Source of the DNA: Hoeflea_A sp965204935
Lineage (GTDB): Bacteria > Pseudomonadota > Alphaproteobacteria > Rhizobiales > Rhizobiaceae
Direction: 5' to 3' (one strand)
Assembly (NCBI RefSeq): GCF_965204935.1
Contig: NZ_CBDBFO010000002.1
Length of the DNA: 64,000 nt
In this document: positions 35,324 through 43,496 of the stretch, piece after piece
Numbering within the stretch: the stretch's first letter is position 1
How the letters are laid out: each line of letters begins with the position of its first letter
Made by a program: the position numbers and the translations under genes
Notes under the pieces: model-generated
What the model was told of the DNA's origin: nothing
The model's input: only the letters and a program-made list of their open reading frames with translations
The model's database searches: none

Positions 35324-36409
35324 CTAGGCGTCCAGCGCTTCAAGCTCATCGATAAGACCCTCGATCATCGACAGTCCGCGGCTCCAGAAGGCGGGATCGC
35401 CGGCATCAAGTCCGAACGGTGCCAACAGTTCCGAATGATGCTTTGTACCGCCGGCGCGCAGCATGTCGAAGTAGCGCTCCTGGAACCCTTCCTCGGCATT
35501 CTGATAGACCGCGTAGAGCGAGTTTACGAGGCAGTCGCCGAAGGCATAGGCATAGACATAGAACGGCGAATGAATGAAATGCGGTATATAGGCCCAGAAC
35601 GTTTCGTATCCCTCTGAAATTCGGATTGCCGGACCGAGGCTTTCGCTTTGTACCGAAATCCACAATTCACCGATCTGTTCCGACGTTAACTCGCCATCGC
35701 GCCGTGCCGTGTGGACCTTGCGTTCAAACTGGTAGAAGGCGATCTGGCGCACGACCGTGTTGATCATGTCCTCGACCTTCTGCGCCAGCATGGCCTTGCG
35801 TTCCCTCGGATCGTCGGTCCCGTCGAGGAGTGTCCGGAAAGTCAGCATCTCTCCGAAGACAGACGCCGTCTCGGCGAGCGTCAGCGGGGTGGGCGCCATC
35901 AGTGCGCCCTGTTCGCCGGCGAGCACCTGGTGGACACCATGGCCGAGTTCGTGGGCGAGCGTCATCACGTCACGCGGTTTGCCGAGATAATTCAACAGCA
36001 CGTAGGGATGCGCGGACGGCACGGTTGGATGGGAAAAGGCACCGGGCGCCTTGCCGGCACGCACCGGCGCGTCAATCCAGTTGCGATTGAAGAAGCGGCC
36101 GGCAATGTCGGCCATCAGCGGATCGAAATCTCGGTAGGCGCTGAGCACCGTCTCGCGCGCAGTGTCCCAACTGATCAGCGTCTGCGGTGTTTCCGGAAGC
36201 GGTGCGTTGCGGTCCCAGAAATCCATCACATCCATGCCAAGCCACCGGGCTTTCATCGTGTAATAGCGGTGCGACAGGCGCGGATAGGCCAGCGAAACTG
36301 CATCGGAAAGCGCGTCAACCACCTCGCGTTCGACCCGGTTGGCCAGATGGCGGCTGTCGGCAATGTCCTTGAAGCCGCGCCAGCGGTCGGAGATTTCCTT
36401 GTCCTTGGC
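35324..36409 (-). pseudogene. pepF: Oligoendopeptidase F, C-terminal part (gene split by IS66 element)
   Basis: The C-terminal 361 codons of an M3-family oligoendopeptidase F. The zinc motif HELGHG lies in VMTLAHELGHGVHQVLAGEQ, followed by the usual distal Glu region. The reading frame continues upstream into the IS end, where an ATG at 36472 would add 21 IS-encoded residues before AKDKEISDRW. A shortened 382-residue product with the active site is therefore possible, but it lacks the N-terminal domain. Joined to the part at 39038-39819, with one target duplication removed, the frame is continuous and 619 codons long, normal for PepF. Confidence 0.93.
36402..36409. repeat. Target site duplication, left copy (TCCTTGGC)
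   Basis: Identical to 39038-39045. Eight bases is the standard duplication for IS66-family elements. Confidence 0.95.
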
Positions 36410-36434
36410 GTAATACCGGCATAACACCGGGCAG
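36410..36434 (+). repeat. Left terminal inverted repeat of the IS66 element
   Basis: A 25-bp end that is the exact reverse complement of 39013-39037. Read on the minus strand it forms the downstream end of the element. Confidence 0.96.
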
Positions 36435-36532
36435 AATTCAGGCGTCAGAGCGGACGCTCTTTCTGTTTCCATGATTTTCTGGAGGCATCAACGAATGGGG
36501 GAATTGTGCTTGCGGTGGCTGGGGTGGGGATT

Positions 36533-37120
36533 CTATTGGAATCGCGCAATAGCTGCTCGCCTTTTTTCAAGTTCCGCGTCTTCCGGATTCCAGTTGTCAC
36601 TTCCATCGAAGTAATCGGGATAGTACTCCCGGTATTCAGAATCCGGGTTTTCGAATGCTGCCAAGAATTCAGAGTATCCCCATACGCCTCCTATGTCCTC
36701 AAGTGGACAACGCCCGCTACCGGAAACAAGATATGGATACTGTCTGTCCTTATGTGCCGACTGAATCTTTCCAATACGGATTTTGTGTCTCCATGAGTCT
36801 CCGAAATCATAGAGGTAATTGAATTCGGGTTTGCCTTGCAAAAAGTCTATGACGTCGAGAACGGTAGCAGAGGCGTCTGATTTGGGGCTGGAGAAATACT
36901 GATCACTATCAGCACTCCAAGTGACAACTTGCTCATACCGGATCGCCTCAAATTCCCATAGATGGCAGTTGTGCCACCCCATTGCGGCCTGAATGTATAA
37001 GTGGAGGTCATTAAGGCATGTGTTCGCAGGGACATCCATTCGTCTTGTGACCCTGGGCTTCACATCCCGCAACGTGATGCTGAGACGAACTATATCAAGT
37101 TGATTGCCAGCCTGAGCCAT
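36533..37120 (-). CDS. Plasmid pRiA4b ORF3-like passenger protein of the IS element
   Basis: A 195-residue protein of the PRiA4_ORF3 family, named after an open frame of the Agrobacterium plasmid pRiA4b. Typical features are an N-terminal VRLSITLRDVKPRVTRRMDV strand region, the block MGWHNCHLWEF and the central FNYLYDFGDSWRHKIRI. The C-terminal segment has CPLEDIGGVWGY and a NWNPEDAELEKRR tail. Its molecular function is unknown. It lies downstream of tnpC in the same direction, within the inverted repeats, so it moves with the element. The sequence is AT-rich for this genome, which indicates foreign origin. Confidence 0.9.
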   Translation of the reverse strand: MAQAGNQLDIVRLSITLRDVKPRVTRRMDVPANTCLNDLHLYIQAAMGWHNCHLWEFEAIRYEQVVTWSADSDQYFSSPKSDASATVLDVIDFLQGKPEFNYLYDFGDSWRHKIRIGKIQSAHKDRQYPYLVSGSGRCPLEDIGGVWGYSEFLAAFENPDSEYREYYPDYFDGSDNWNPEDAELEKRRAAIARFQ

Positions 37121-37273
37121 TGTGTGAAACGTCCTGCTATATGTGTCGATATGATTGCGCCGTCAGACGGATGAACCATCGCCACAATGCAAGATTGGAA
37201 ATGTCATGTCGACCGCATCTTCACAATCCAGCTGTCGCGCAATGCAATCTCGATCTTGCCGAAGAGTGGCTGT

Positions 37274-38914
37274 TCAGGATGCAAAATGAGACTGGCCTAC
37301 GAGTTGCGGCAGAGCGGGCACCGGTTTCCCATTGAGGCCCAGCCTATCCCCCAAATAGTCCCAAAACGAGATGCCGAGTTTGTTGCAGGTCTTGAGCAGC
37401 GACAAGAAGGTGTCGCGGTTGGTCCGACCAATGTCACTGCGCGTCCCACCTGAAATCTTGCGCTTGACTACAACAACTCGGATATCGTTCTCGGAACCGT
37501 TGGTGTGCAGCGGTATTTCCGGATGCTCCAGAACCATCAGCAGTTCAGCCTTGTTGGCGTGCAATCGCCTCAACAGATTATCAAGGGCTGCAAAACCGGT
37601 TCGGTGGCGGAATATCTGGTCGAAGCGGTTTTGCAAGACCGCCTTGCGCTGTGGACTTGGGTTGAGACGGTAGGTTTTGAGGCATTCATAGTAGAGCCAG
37701 ATCAGCCTGCGGGTGCGCTGTTGAATGGCATAGTGCTTATCTGTGAAGGTGTTGAGCTTATGCACCAACCGTTCGGCGTGAATCCAACACAACGCATGAT
37801 CGCCGACTTTGAACTGTTTGGCATCATCACTGACGATCACCGTATCGGTGAGCAAGCCATGTGCGCTGATACTGCCCCATAACGCACCCTCGGTGGCAAG
37901 GCGCGTGGGATCAGGTGTGACTTTCAGTGCAGTGATCCCGAGCCGGTCGAGATGGGCCTGCCAGTCTGCGCAGTTCGGGAAATACTTATCTTCAGCGTCA
38001 ATCAACAACTGGCGAACCGGAGCATTGAGAGAACGCTGCTGCATATAGGCAAGTGCATCGGCGTTGATCACATAGTCTTCATGCCCGGCCCGCAGGAGTT
38101 CGAGAAAGTTGATGCGGCTTTTAGAACCGGTTGTGGAAAAGAAGGAAAACCGATCATTGCCGATCTGGGTGCAGTAGCCGTTTTGGGCTTTGTGGCGTGC
38201 CCCGGTGTCGTCGACCGTCACCCATGACGCCGCGTCCAATCCCGTCTGCAATATTGCGCGTGCTTCCAAGGCAAAATGCTCATGACCCTCATTCAAAAAC
38301 CGCATGACCTGGCGCTCGGAGATATCTATGCCGATTTCGCTCAGGAGCTTTACCAATCGTCCCACAGTGACTTGGCCTTGATGGTATTGCATCAGCACAA
38401 AACGGCGCAGTTCGGCACCAAAATGGCCCTTGAGGCCCTGTGGCAGCGGAGCCACGACAGTCTTACCATCAGGTGTCAACCAGCGCTCGCGCCGAAACCG
38501 GGTGGTCACTGGCTGAATGATGAGATCCTGAACGAGGAAGTCCTCGTACCCTTTGAAGCGGGAACCCTCTGGAACGTCCGCTTTTACAATCCGGTCTTTC
38601 ATTGAACCGTGCCGAGGTGGCTTCTTTTTGCCGCGTCCACAGCTTTTATTGCCGTTCTTACGCGCCTTTTTCTCGCTGGCCTGGTTCATGCCGCTTGGTT
38701 TGCTCGGCTTGATGTCCGGTCGCCCATTCACCCCTTTTAATCGAGCGACCTCGTCGCGCAGATTGGCAATTGTCTGTTTCTGTTCGGCAATCACCTGATT
38801 TTGTTCAGCGACGATTTGCTTCAACTCGGCCACCTCGCCGAGCAGGGTCACAACCAGATCTTTGAGTTCTGTATTCGACAGATCATCAAGTGCGTGAGGT
38901 GGGAAATCCGACAT
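37274..38914 (-). CDS. tnpC: IS66 family transposase TnpC
   Basis: A 546-residue DDE transposase. Residues 15-62 form a leucine-zipper-like coiled coil (LLGEVAELKQIVAEQNQVIA). A basic Lys-rich segment near 80-105 follows. The catalytic region shows Asp235/236 in WVTVDDTGARH, Asp363/364 in VIVSDDAKQF followed by CWIHAER, and Glu475 in TNGSENDIRVVVVKRKISGG. The full length and unbroken frame suggest it is active. No separate TnpA or TnpB frames lie beside it. Confidence 0.96.
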   Translation of the reverse strand: MSDFPPHALDDLSNTELKDLVVTLLGEVAELKQIVAEQNQVIAEQKQTIANLRDEVARLKGVNGRPDIKPSKPSGMNQASEKKARKNGNKSCGRGKKKPPRHGSMKDRIVKADVPEGSRFKGYEDFLVQDLIIQPVTTRFRRERWLTPDGKTVVAPLPQGLKGHFGAELRRFVLMQYHQGQVTVGRLVKLLSEIGIDISERQVMRFLNEGHEHFALEARAILQTGLDAASWVTVDDTGARHKAQNGYCTQIGNDRFSFFSTTGSKSRINFLELLRAGHEDYVINADALAYMQQRSLNAPVRQLLIDAEDKYFPNCADWQAHLDRLGITALKVTPDPTRLATEGALWGSISAHGLLTDTVIVSDDAKQFKVGDHALCWIHAERLVHKLNTFTDKHYAIQQRTRRLIWLYYECLKTYRLNPSPQRKAVLQNRFDQIFRHRTGFAALDNLLRRLHANKAELLMVLEHPEIPLHTNGSENDIRVVVVKRKISGGTRSDIGRTNRDTFLSLLKTCNKLGISFWDYLGDRLGLNGKPVPALPQLVGQSHFAS

Positions 38915-39012
38915 AACCTCATCGACTCACAAAAACATCTCGGTGAGAACCCCAGCAGCGCTGATCGAGTCGATTTGCCGCACCACCGGAAATGACAAAT
39001 CAAAACACAATG

Positions 39013-39037
39013 CTGCCCGGTGTTATGCCGGTATTAC
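39013..39037 (-). repeat. Right terminal inverted repeat of the IS66 element
   Basis: A 25-bp end, exact reverse complement of 36410-36434. Its terminal GTAA supplies the stop codon that truncates the N-terminal pepF fragment. Confidence 0.96.
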
Positions 39038-39045
39038 TCCTTGGC
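39038..39045. repeat. Target site duplication, right copy (TCCTTGGC)
   Basis: Matches 36402-36409 exactly. Confidence 0.95.
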
Positions 39046-39819
39046 CAGCGTGTTGGTGATCAGGGTGAATGTTCTGATGTTCTCTTCAAACGTCTTTGAA
39101 AGCGCCTTTGCTGCCGTACGCCTTTCGTCACCATCCGGCGACTGAAGTTTGTTGAGTGTCGGCTCGAGCGTCAGGACCTCGCCATCGATGGTGAAGCGCA
39201 AAGCCGCCATGGTCTCGTCGAACAACCGGTTCCAGGCGCCGTGGCCGGTCACCGATTTTTCATGAAACAGTTTTTCGATGCGGTCCTCGAGCTGGTAAGG
39301 CTTGTCCTTGCGAAGATCGATGAGCCACGGACTGTAGTGCGCCGCGGCGGGATCGTTTTCCATTGCCGCATCGATGACACCGTCCTCGATGCGATTGAGC
39401 TCGAGCGGGAAAAACAACAGCCGGCTGCCGACATCGGTGATTTTCGTCTGGATGTCGCCATAGAACTTGGCACGTGCGGGATCCGTGGTGTCGGAGAAAT
39501 AGGTCAGGCCCGCATAGGAGACGATGCGGCCCATGAGTTCCTCGAGCGCCTCAAATTGTCGCAGCGCCGTACCCAGCCCCTCGTCGCCATCGGTGTGTGC
39601 TGCGGTTTCCAGACCGCCCTTCCAGCGCTTTTCGAAGGCAACGCTGTCGTCTGCAGCCTTTTGCAAGTCCGCCTCAAGCTCCGGCGCGTCCATGGCCGCA
39701 TACAGGTCGGCCAGGTCCCACTCCGGCAGCTCGCCGAGCCCGTCATTCACCGAGGCAGGGTCCGACGGCGAACGGAACAGTTCTGAAAGTGGTGTCAAAT
39801 TGGGCGAGTTTTCGGACAT
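39038..39819 (-). pseudogene. pepF: Oligoendopeptidase F, N-terminal part (gene split by IS66 element)
   Basis: The first 260 codons of oligoendopeptidase F, from MSENSPNLTPLSELF at 39819 (GAGG upstream) to TLAK, where the IS element begins. The open frame ends one codon into the element (GAG TAA, stop at 39034-39036). This fragment has the N-terminal M3 domain but not the zinc site, so it should be inactive. The rest of the gene resumes at 36409. PepF cleaves peptides of about 7-17 residues in the cytoplasm and is usually dispensable. Confidence 0.93.
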
Positions 39820-40157
39820 TCGGGCCTCACGGGTCTAACCTCGGTTCCCCAATTAGGGTCCGAGTTTCGGTTCTCCAGACGGATGCCCTGGAGGGCGGTC
39901 GATGGGCGGGTAAAAACCAAGCGTTCACGATCTTCACCAATCTGGCACGATTCGACATTAAGAAAACTGGTTAAATTCACACCTTGTTAGAACTTTGTTC
40001 ACTATAAATGTCATTTGAAACGCAGTGTGAGTACTTTGCCTTGCTCTTACCGTAATTGTCGTACAGGGCTGCCGTACGGCGATTTATGCTTAGTTTTGTC
40101 GGAAAACCAATATGATACGGTTGACCGCACATAATTTAGGCAGAATGATCGAGGGAC
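39820..40157. other. Intergenic region between pepF and the DUF882 gene
   Basis: A 338-bp divergent region, AT-rich from about 39955, with a short inverted repeat CGTAC/GTACG near 40059-40077. No convincing gene, RNA or full CtrA box. GAAC-TTT-GTTC at 39991-40001 is a short dyad of unknown meaning. Confidence 0.5.
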
Positions 40158-42152
40158 TTGGTGGGGACGTTTGAGATTTTTGGGAACTTGTTGAAGCGGT
40201 CTCAAAAAATTACCGAAGCGGTCGATGGACGCAGCCGGATACTGACGGCTGTGCTCGTTGCCTTTGCGTTCGTTCTCATTGCTGCGCCGGCGCAGGCCGA
40301 AACCCGTTCCCTGAAGGTCTATTTCATCCACACCAAGGAACGGGCGACGATCACCTACAAGAAGAACGGTCGCTATATTCCGAGCGGGCTCAACAAGCTG
40401 AACCGCTTCTTGCGCGACTGGCGGCAGAAGGAATCCACGAAAATGGATCCGCGGCTGTTCGACCTTCTTTGGGAGGTCTATCGCGCCAGCGGTTCGAAAG
40501 ATCATATCCATGTCGTGTCGGCCTACCGTTCGCCGAAGACCAACGCGATGCTGCGCAAGCGCTCGCGCGGCGTCGCCAAGAAGAGCCAGCACATGGCGGG
40601 CAAGGCCATCGATTTCTACATTCCGGATGTGCCGATCAAGAAGCTGCGGCGCATCGGCATGCAGTTCCAGGTCGGCGGCGTCGGATATTATCCGAAATCC
40701 GGTTCGCCCTTCGTGCATCTCGACGTGGGAAGCGTCCGGTCCTGGCCGCGCATGGACCGCAAGGAACTGAGCAGTGTCTTCCCGAAAGGCAAGACCCTGC
40801 ACCTGCCGACCGATGGCAAGCCGCTTCCGGGCTACGATCAGGCACTCGCGGACTACAAGAAGCGGGTCAAATCGAACAGCATTCAGGTTGCCGGCCGCCG
40901 TTCCATCCGGGCACCGTCCTCCAACAGCGGCAGCGGCGGCGGTGGCAATCTGCTGGCCGGACTGTTCGGTGGCAACCGGGATGATGACGAGCCGAAGAGC
41001 AGTGAAACGAGGCGCACGGTGGTGGCATCCGCACCCGCAGCAACTTCCGCCTCCGTCCTGCCGGGTGTCGAAACCGCAGAAGCTGCGCTCGAGCCGGATC
41101 TGGCCATTGTCCCGACGCCGCGGCTGAGGCCGACGCCCCCATCCGAAGAGGGTGTCCAGATCGCGCTGGCGTCTGCGCGCGAGGAGCTGAGCCCCGAGGC
41201 CATTACCGCGGCGTTCCGGCCGCGCCTGCCGCAAAATGCCGTTGCGGAACGTGGTGCCGTGCCGCTCGACATTCCTGCGCAGGAAGGCGAACGACCGTTG
41301 GTTGTCGCCCTGGCGCCCCCACGGCCGTCACGGGACGTGCCGGGCAGACCGTCGCCTATTGGCGGCAATGACACTCTACCGGTGCCTGAACTGCGGGTCG
41401 GCGCCGATACGGTCGTCCACACGGCGGCGCTTGCAACCAGGCCCACGAATGGCGATGCGCTAGGCTCGATGCTCGCCGATCCTGTCATGACCGGAACCGC
41501 ATCCTCGCAGCTTACCCGCGAGGATCTCGGGCTGGGGCAAAGCACACCGCTGACCGAAGACAGCCGCGTTCCGCAGCTCGCTTATGTTCCACGTCCGGCG
41601 CAGCGTCCGGACTTTGGTTCGCCGGAAGCAGAAGCCATCGCCGCCGTCTTTGAAAACGGTGTAACCGGCCGACCGTCCAACGAGACAACTGCCGGCATTC
41701 CCATTCCGAGCCCGTCGCCCTTCGCCTCGGCGCGCGGCGAGGAAATGGTGGCTTTGCCGCCGGTCCAGGTCGCGCTGGCGCCGCCGTCCGGCGGCGTGGA
41801 CACGACACCGGGTCGTGTCGACGTCTTTGCGCCGGTTCCGGAATCGGCGCGTGCCAAACGCGGCCGGCCAAGCGCACGCGATGCAGCACAAGATCGCCGC
41901 AACGCCATCCGGACCGAACCCGTGCTCACACCGAACATGATCACGCACAACGCGTTCTCATCACACCGCGTCGCGACCATGGACGCCCCGGTCCGGGCGC
42001 CGCAGTTCGTATCCAGCTATATGCGCTCGGCGCCGGAGACAGTACATGTCGAAGGCTTCTCGACAGACAATCGCATAGCCAGTGCGGAGAAATTCAGCGG
42101 GCAGGCCGTCAATTTCATGACCGTCGCGCGCTTTGAAAGCCGCAATCAGTAA
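40158..42152 (+). CDS. DUF882 (YcbK-like, peptidase M15_2) exported protein with long disordered tail
   Basis: A 664-residue exported protein. A signal peptide (ILTAVLVAFAFVLIAAPAQA) precedes a DUF882/M15_2 domain at about residues 50-215, with the metal-site signature HVVSAYRSPKTN, SQHMAGKAIDFYIP and FVHLDVGSVRSWP. This indicates a zinc D,D- or L,D-carboxypeptidase-like activity on peptidoglycan. The remaining 430 residues are low-complexity, rich in Pro, Ala, Thr and Ser, and probably disordered. The start is a TTG at 40158, or the GTG next to it, after GAGGGA. The region has no close operon partner. Confidence 0.88.
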   Translation: MVGTFEIFGNLLKRSQKITEAVDGRSRILTAVLVAFAFVLIAAPAQAETRSLKVYFIHTKERATITYKKNGRYIPSGLNKLNRFLRDWRQKESTKMDPRLFDLLWEVYRASGSKDHIHVVSAYRSPKTNAMLRKRSRGVAKKSQHMAGKAIDFYIPDVPIKKLRRIGMQFQVGGVGYYPKSGSPFVHLDVGSVRSWPRMDRKELSSVFPKGKTLHLPTDGKPLPGYDQALADYKKRVKSNSIQVAGRRSIRAPSSNSGSGGGGNLLAGLFGGNRDDDEPKSSETRRTVVASAPAATSASVLPGVETAEAALEPDLAIVPTPRLRPTPPSEEGVQIALASAREELSPEAITAAFRPRLPQNAVAERGAVPLDIPAQEGERPLVVALAPPRPSRDVPGRPSPIGGNDTLPVPELRVGADTVVHTAALATRPTNGDALGSMLADPVMTGTASSQLTREDLGLGQSTPLTEDSRVPQLAYVPRPAQRPDFGSPEAEAIAAVFENGVTGRPSNETTAGIPIPSPSPFASARGEEMVALPPVQVALAPPSGGVDTTPGRVDVFAPVPESARAKRGRPSARDAAQDRRNAIRTEPVLTPNMITHNAFSSHRVATMDAPVRAPQFVSSYMRSAPETVHVEGFSTDNRIASAEKFSGQAVNFMTVARFESRNQ

Positions 42153-42179
42153 CTCGCCAATTTTTTGGGAATCTGCTTT

Positions 42180-42443
42180 CTAGGCGTCAGGCGGCGCCTC
42201 GGCCATGCCGAGTGCGTGGAGATAGGTGTCGAGCACGGCTTCCTGTTCCATGCGCTCGTCCTGATCCTGTTTGCGGATCGAGATGACCTTGCGCAGTACC
42301 TTGGTATCAAACCCCATGGATTTTGCCTCGCCATAGACTTCCTTGATGTCGTCGGCGACGGTTTTCTTTTCCTCTTCCAGCCTTTCGATCCGCTCGACGA
42401 ATGCGCGCAGCTGATCTCTGGCTACTCCATGGGCTTCGGACAT
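42180..42443 (-). CDS. gapR: Nucleoid-associated protein GapR (DUF2312)
   Basis: An 87-residue all-helical protein matching GapR, which clamps overtwisted DNA ahead of replication and transcription and is essential in Caulobacter. Conserved parts are LRAFVERIERLEEEKKTVAD, DIKEVYGEAKSMGFD and KVLRKVISIRKQD. The length is typical. The ATG at 42443 follows AGGAGTC; the frame extends upstream without conservation. The DUF1244 gene lies 113 bp upstream on the same strand, and the DUF882 gene converges from the other side. Confidence 0.95.
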   Translation of the reverse strand: MSEAHGVARDQLRAFVERIERLEEEKKTVADDIKEVYGEAKSMGFDTKVLRKVISIRKQDQDERMEQEAVLDTYLHALGMAEAPPDA

Positions 42444-42556
42444 GGGCGACTCCTGAACTGAATTGAACGAGGCGGACAGGTGCCCGCTCCCCGGCCCTTC
42501 GTCAAGTGGGTCGGCGAAATTGTTTTGCGATGTGTGTGGACAGTGACAGGAAGACC

Positions 42557-42862
42557 TTAGTGGTCCGGCTTGGATTGCGCGAAAGCGGCCTTCTGCTCTT
42601 CCGTCGCCTCCGTCTGGTAGCGGTCCTTCCACTCGGCATAGGGCATGCCGTAGACAAGTTCCCTTGCGTCGTCCCTGGACAGATCAACACCGGCTTCATT
42701 GGCCGCCTGCTGATACCAGTTCGACAGGCAGTTTCGGCAGAAACCGCCCAGGTTCATCAGATCGATATTTTGAACGTCGGTGCGTTGGCGCAGGTGCTCG
42801 ACCAGCGTGCGGAAGGCCGCAGCTTCAAATTCCGTTCTCTGTTGCTGGCTCAGGGACGTCAT
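42557..42862 (-). CDS. DUF1244 family protein
   Basis: A 101-residue conserved protein of unknown function. The core is LVEHLRQRTDVQNIDLMNLG, followed by GFCRNCLSNWYQQAA with two closely spaced cysteines, and a C-terminal DDARELVYGMPYAEWKDRYQ. The C-x-x-C pair could bind a metal or be redox active; this is inference. It is widespread in alpha- and gammaproteobacteria. It precedes gapR on the same strand. Confidence 0.88.
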   Translation of the reverse strand: MTSLSQQQRTEFEAAAFRTLVEHLRQRTDVQNIDLMNLGGFCRNCLSNWYQQAANEAGVDLSRDDARELVYGMPYAEWKDRYQTEATEEQKAAFAQSKPDH

Positions 42863-43046
42863 CTTACACTCCGCGGTTCAACTGTTTCACATTGCTCTCA
42901 CATAGCGCTGATAGGCACGATTATCCATCCGGCTTGCAAAATCTGGCGACGATTAATTTGGGCAATGCGACGTTTTTTTGACATATTGAATGACGATGCG
43001 GCACGGAACATAATGCCGTGTTTCGAGCAGGGAATTTGGGCAAGCA

Positions 43047-43496
43047 ATGGATGGTCAAGGCATTTTGTTCTGGCGGGGCGTCCTGGGCGTGTTGGCGTTT
43101 CTTGGATGCCTTTGGTCAGCAGACGACGCACGCGCGGATTTTCGCGTTTGCAATGGTACGCAAAACCTCGTGGGCGTTGCGATCGGATACCGAAGCGACG
43201 AAGGGTGGGTGTCGGAAGGCTGGTGGCAGATTTCGGCAACGTCATGCGCAACGTTGATCGAAGGGCCACTGGCCTCGCGATTCTACTATCTCTATGCGGA
43301 GGACGCCGCACGCGGCGGTCGCTGGGGCGGGAACGTCGATATGTGCGTCGCGGAGGACGAGTTCAAGATCGTCGATGTGAAAAATTGCTTCACGCGTGGT
43401 TTTTTACGCATGGGCTTCAAAGAATATGATACCGGTCAACAATCGAGCTGGATGGTACAGCTTTCCGACTCATCGGAAAACGGGGAAGAGAATTAA
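43047..43496 (+). CDS. DUF1036 family exported protein
   Basis: A 149-residue protein with an N-terminal signal (VLGVLAFLGCLWSADDARA) and a DUF1036 domain: FRVCNGTQNLVGVAIGYRS, WVSEGWWQISATSC, FYYLYAEDA and CFTRGF. Cysteines are paired as expected for a periplasmic fold. The function is unknown. Its stop overlaps the pyruvate kinase start by one base (TAATG), so the two genes are co-transcribed, an arrangement also found in related genomes. Confidence 0.88.
   Translation: MDGQGILFWRGVLGVLAFLGCLWSADDARADFRVCNGTQNLVGVAIGYRSDEGWVSEGWWQISATSCATLIEGPLASRFYYLYAEDAARGGRWGGNVDMCVAEDEFKIVDVKNCFTRGFLRMGFKEYDTGQQSSWMVQLSDSSENGEEN

Larger units (their letters stand above)
36410..39037 (-). mobile_element. 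IS66-family insertion sequence (TnpC-only, ISBst12-like) inside pepF
   Basis: A complete 2,628-bp element. Its ends are perfect 25-bp inverted repeats that begin GTAATACCGGCATAACACCG, with the GTAA terminus typical of IS66. They are flanked by an 8-bp direct repeat, TCCTTGGC. It encodes one 546-residue transposase and a passenger gene, both on the minus strand. The accessory genes tnpA and tnpB of classical IS66 are missing, as in the ISBst12 subgroup. Perfect ends and target duplication indicate a recent insertion and probably a functional element. The passenger region is visibly more AT-rich than the host genes. Confidence 0.97.

Noticed and set aside
39991..40001. LexA-like dyad GAAC-TTT-GTTC
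   Set aside because: The alphaproteobacterial SOS box is a direct repeat GTTC-N7-GTTC and the Gram-positive form needs four spacer bases; neither fits.
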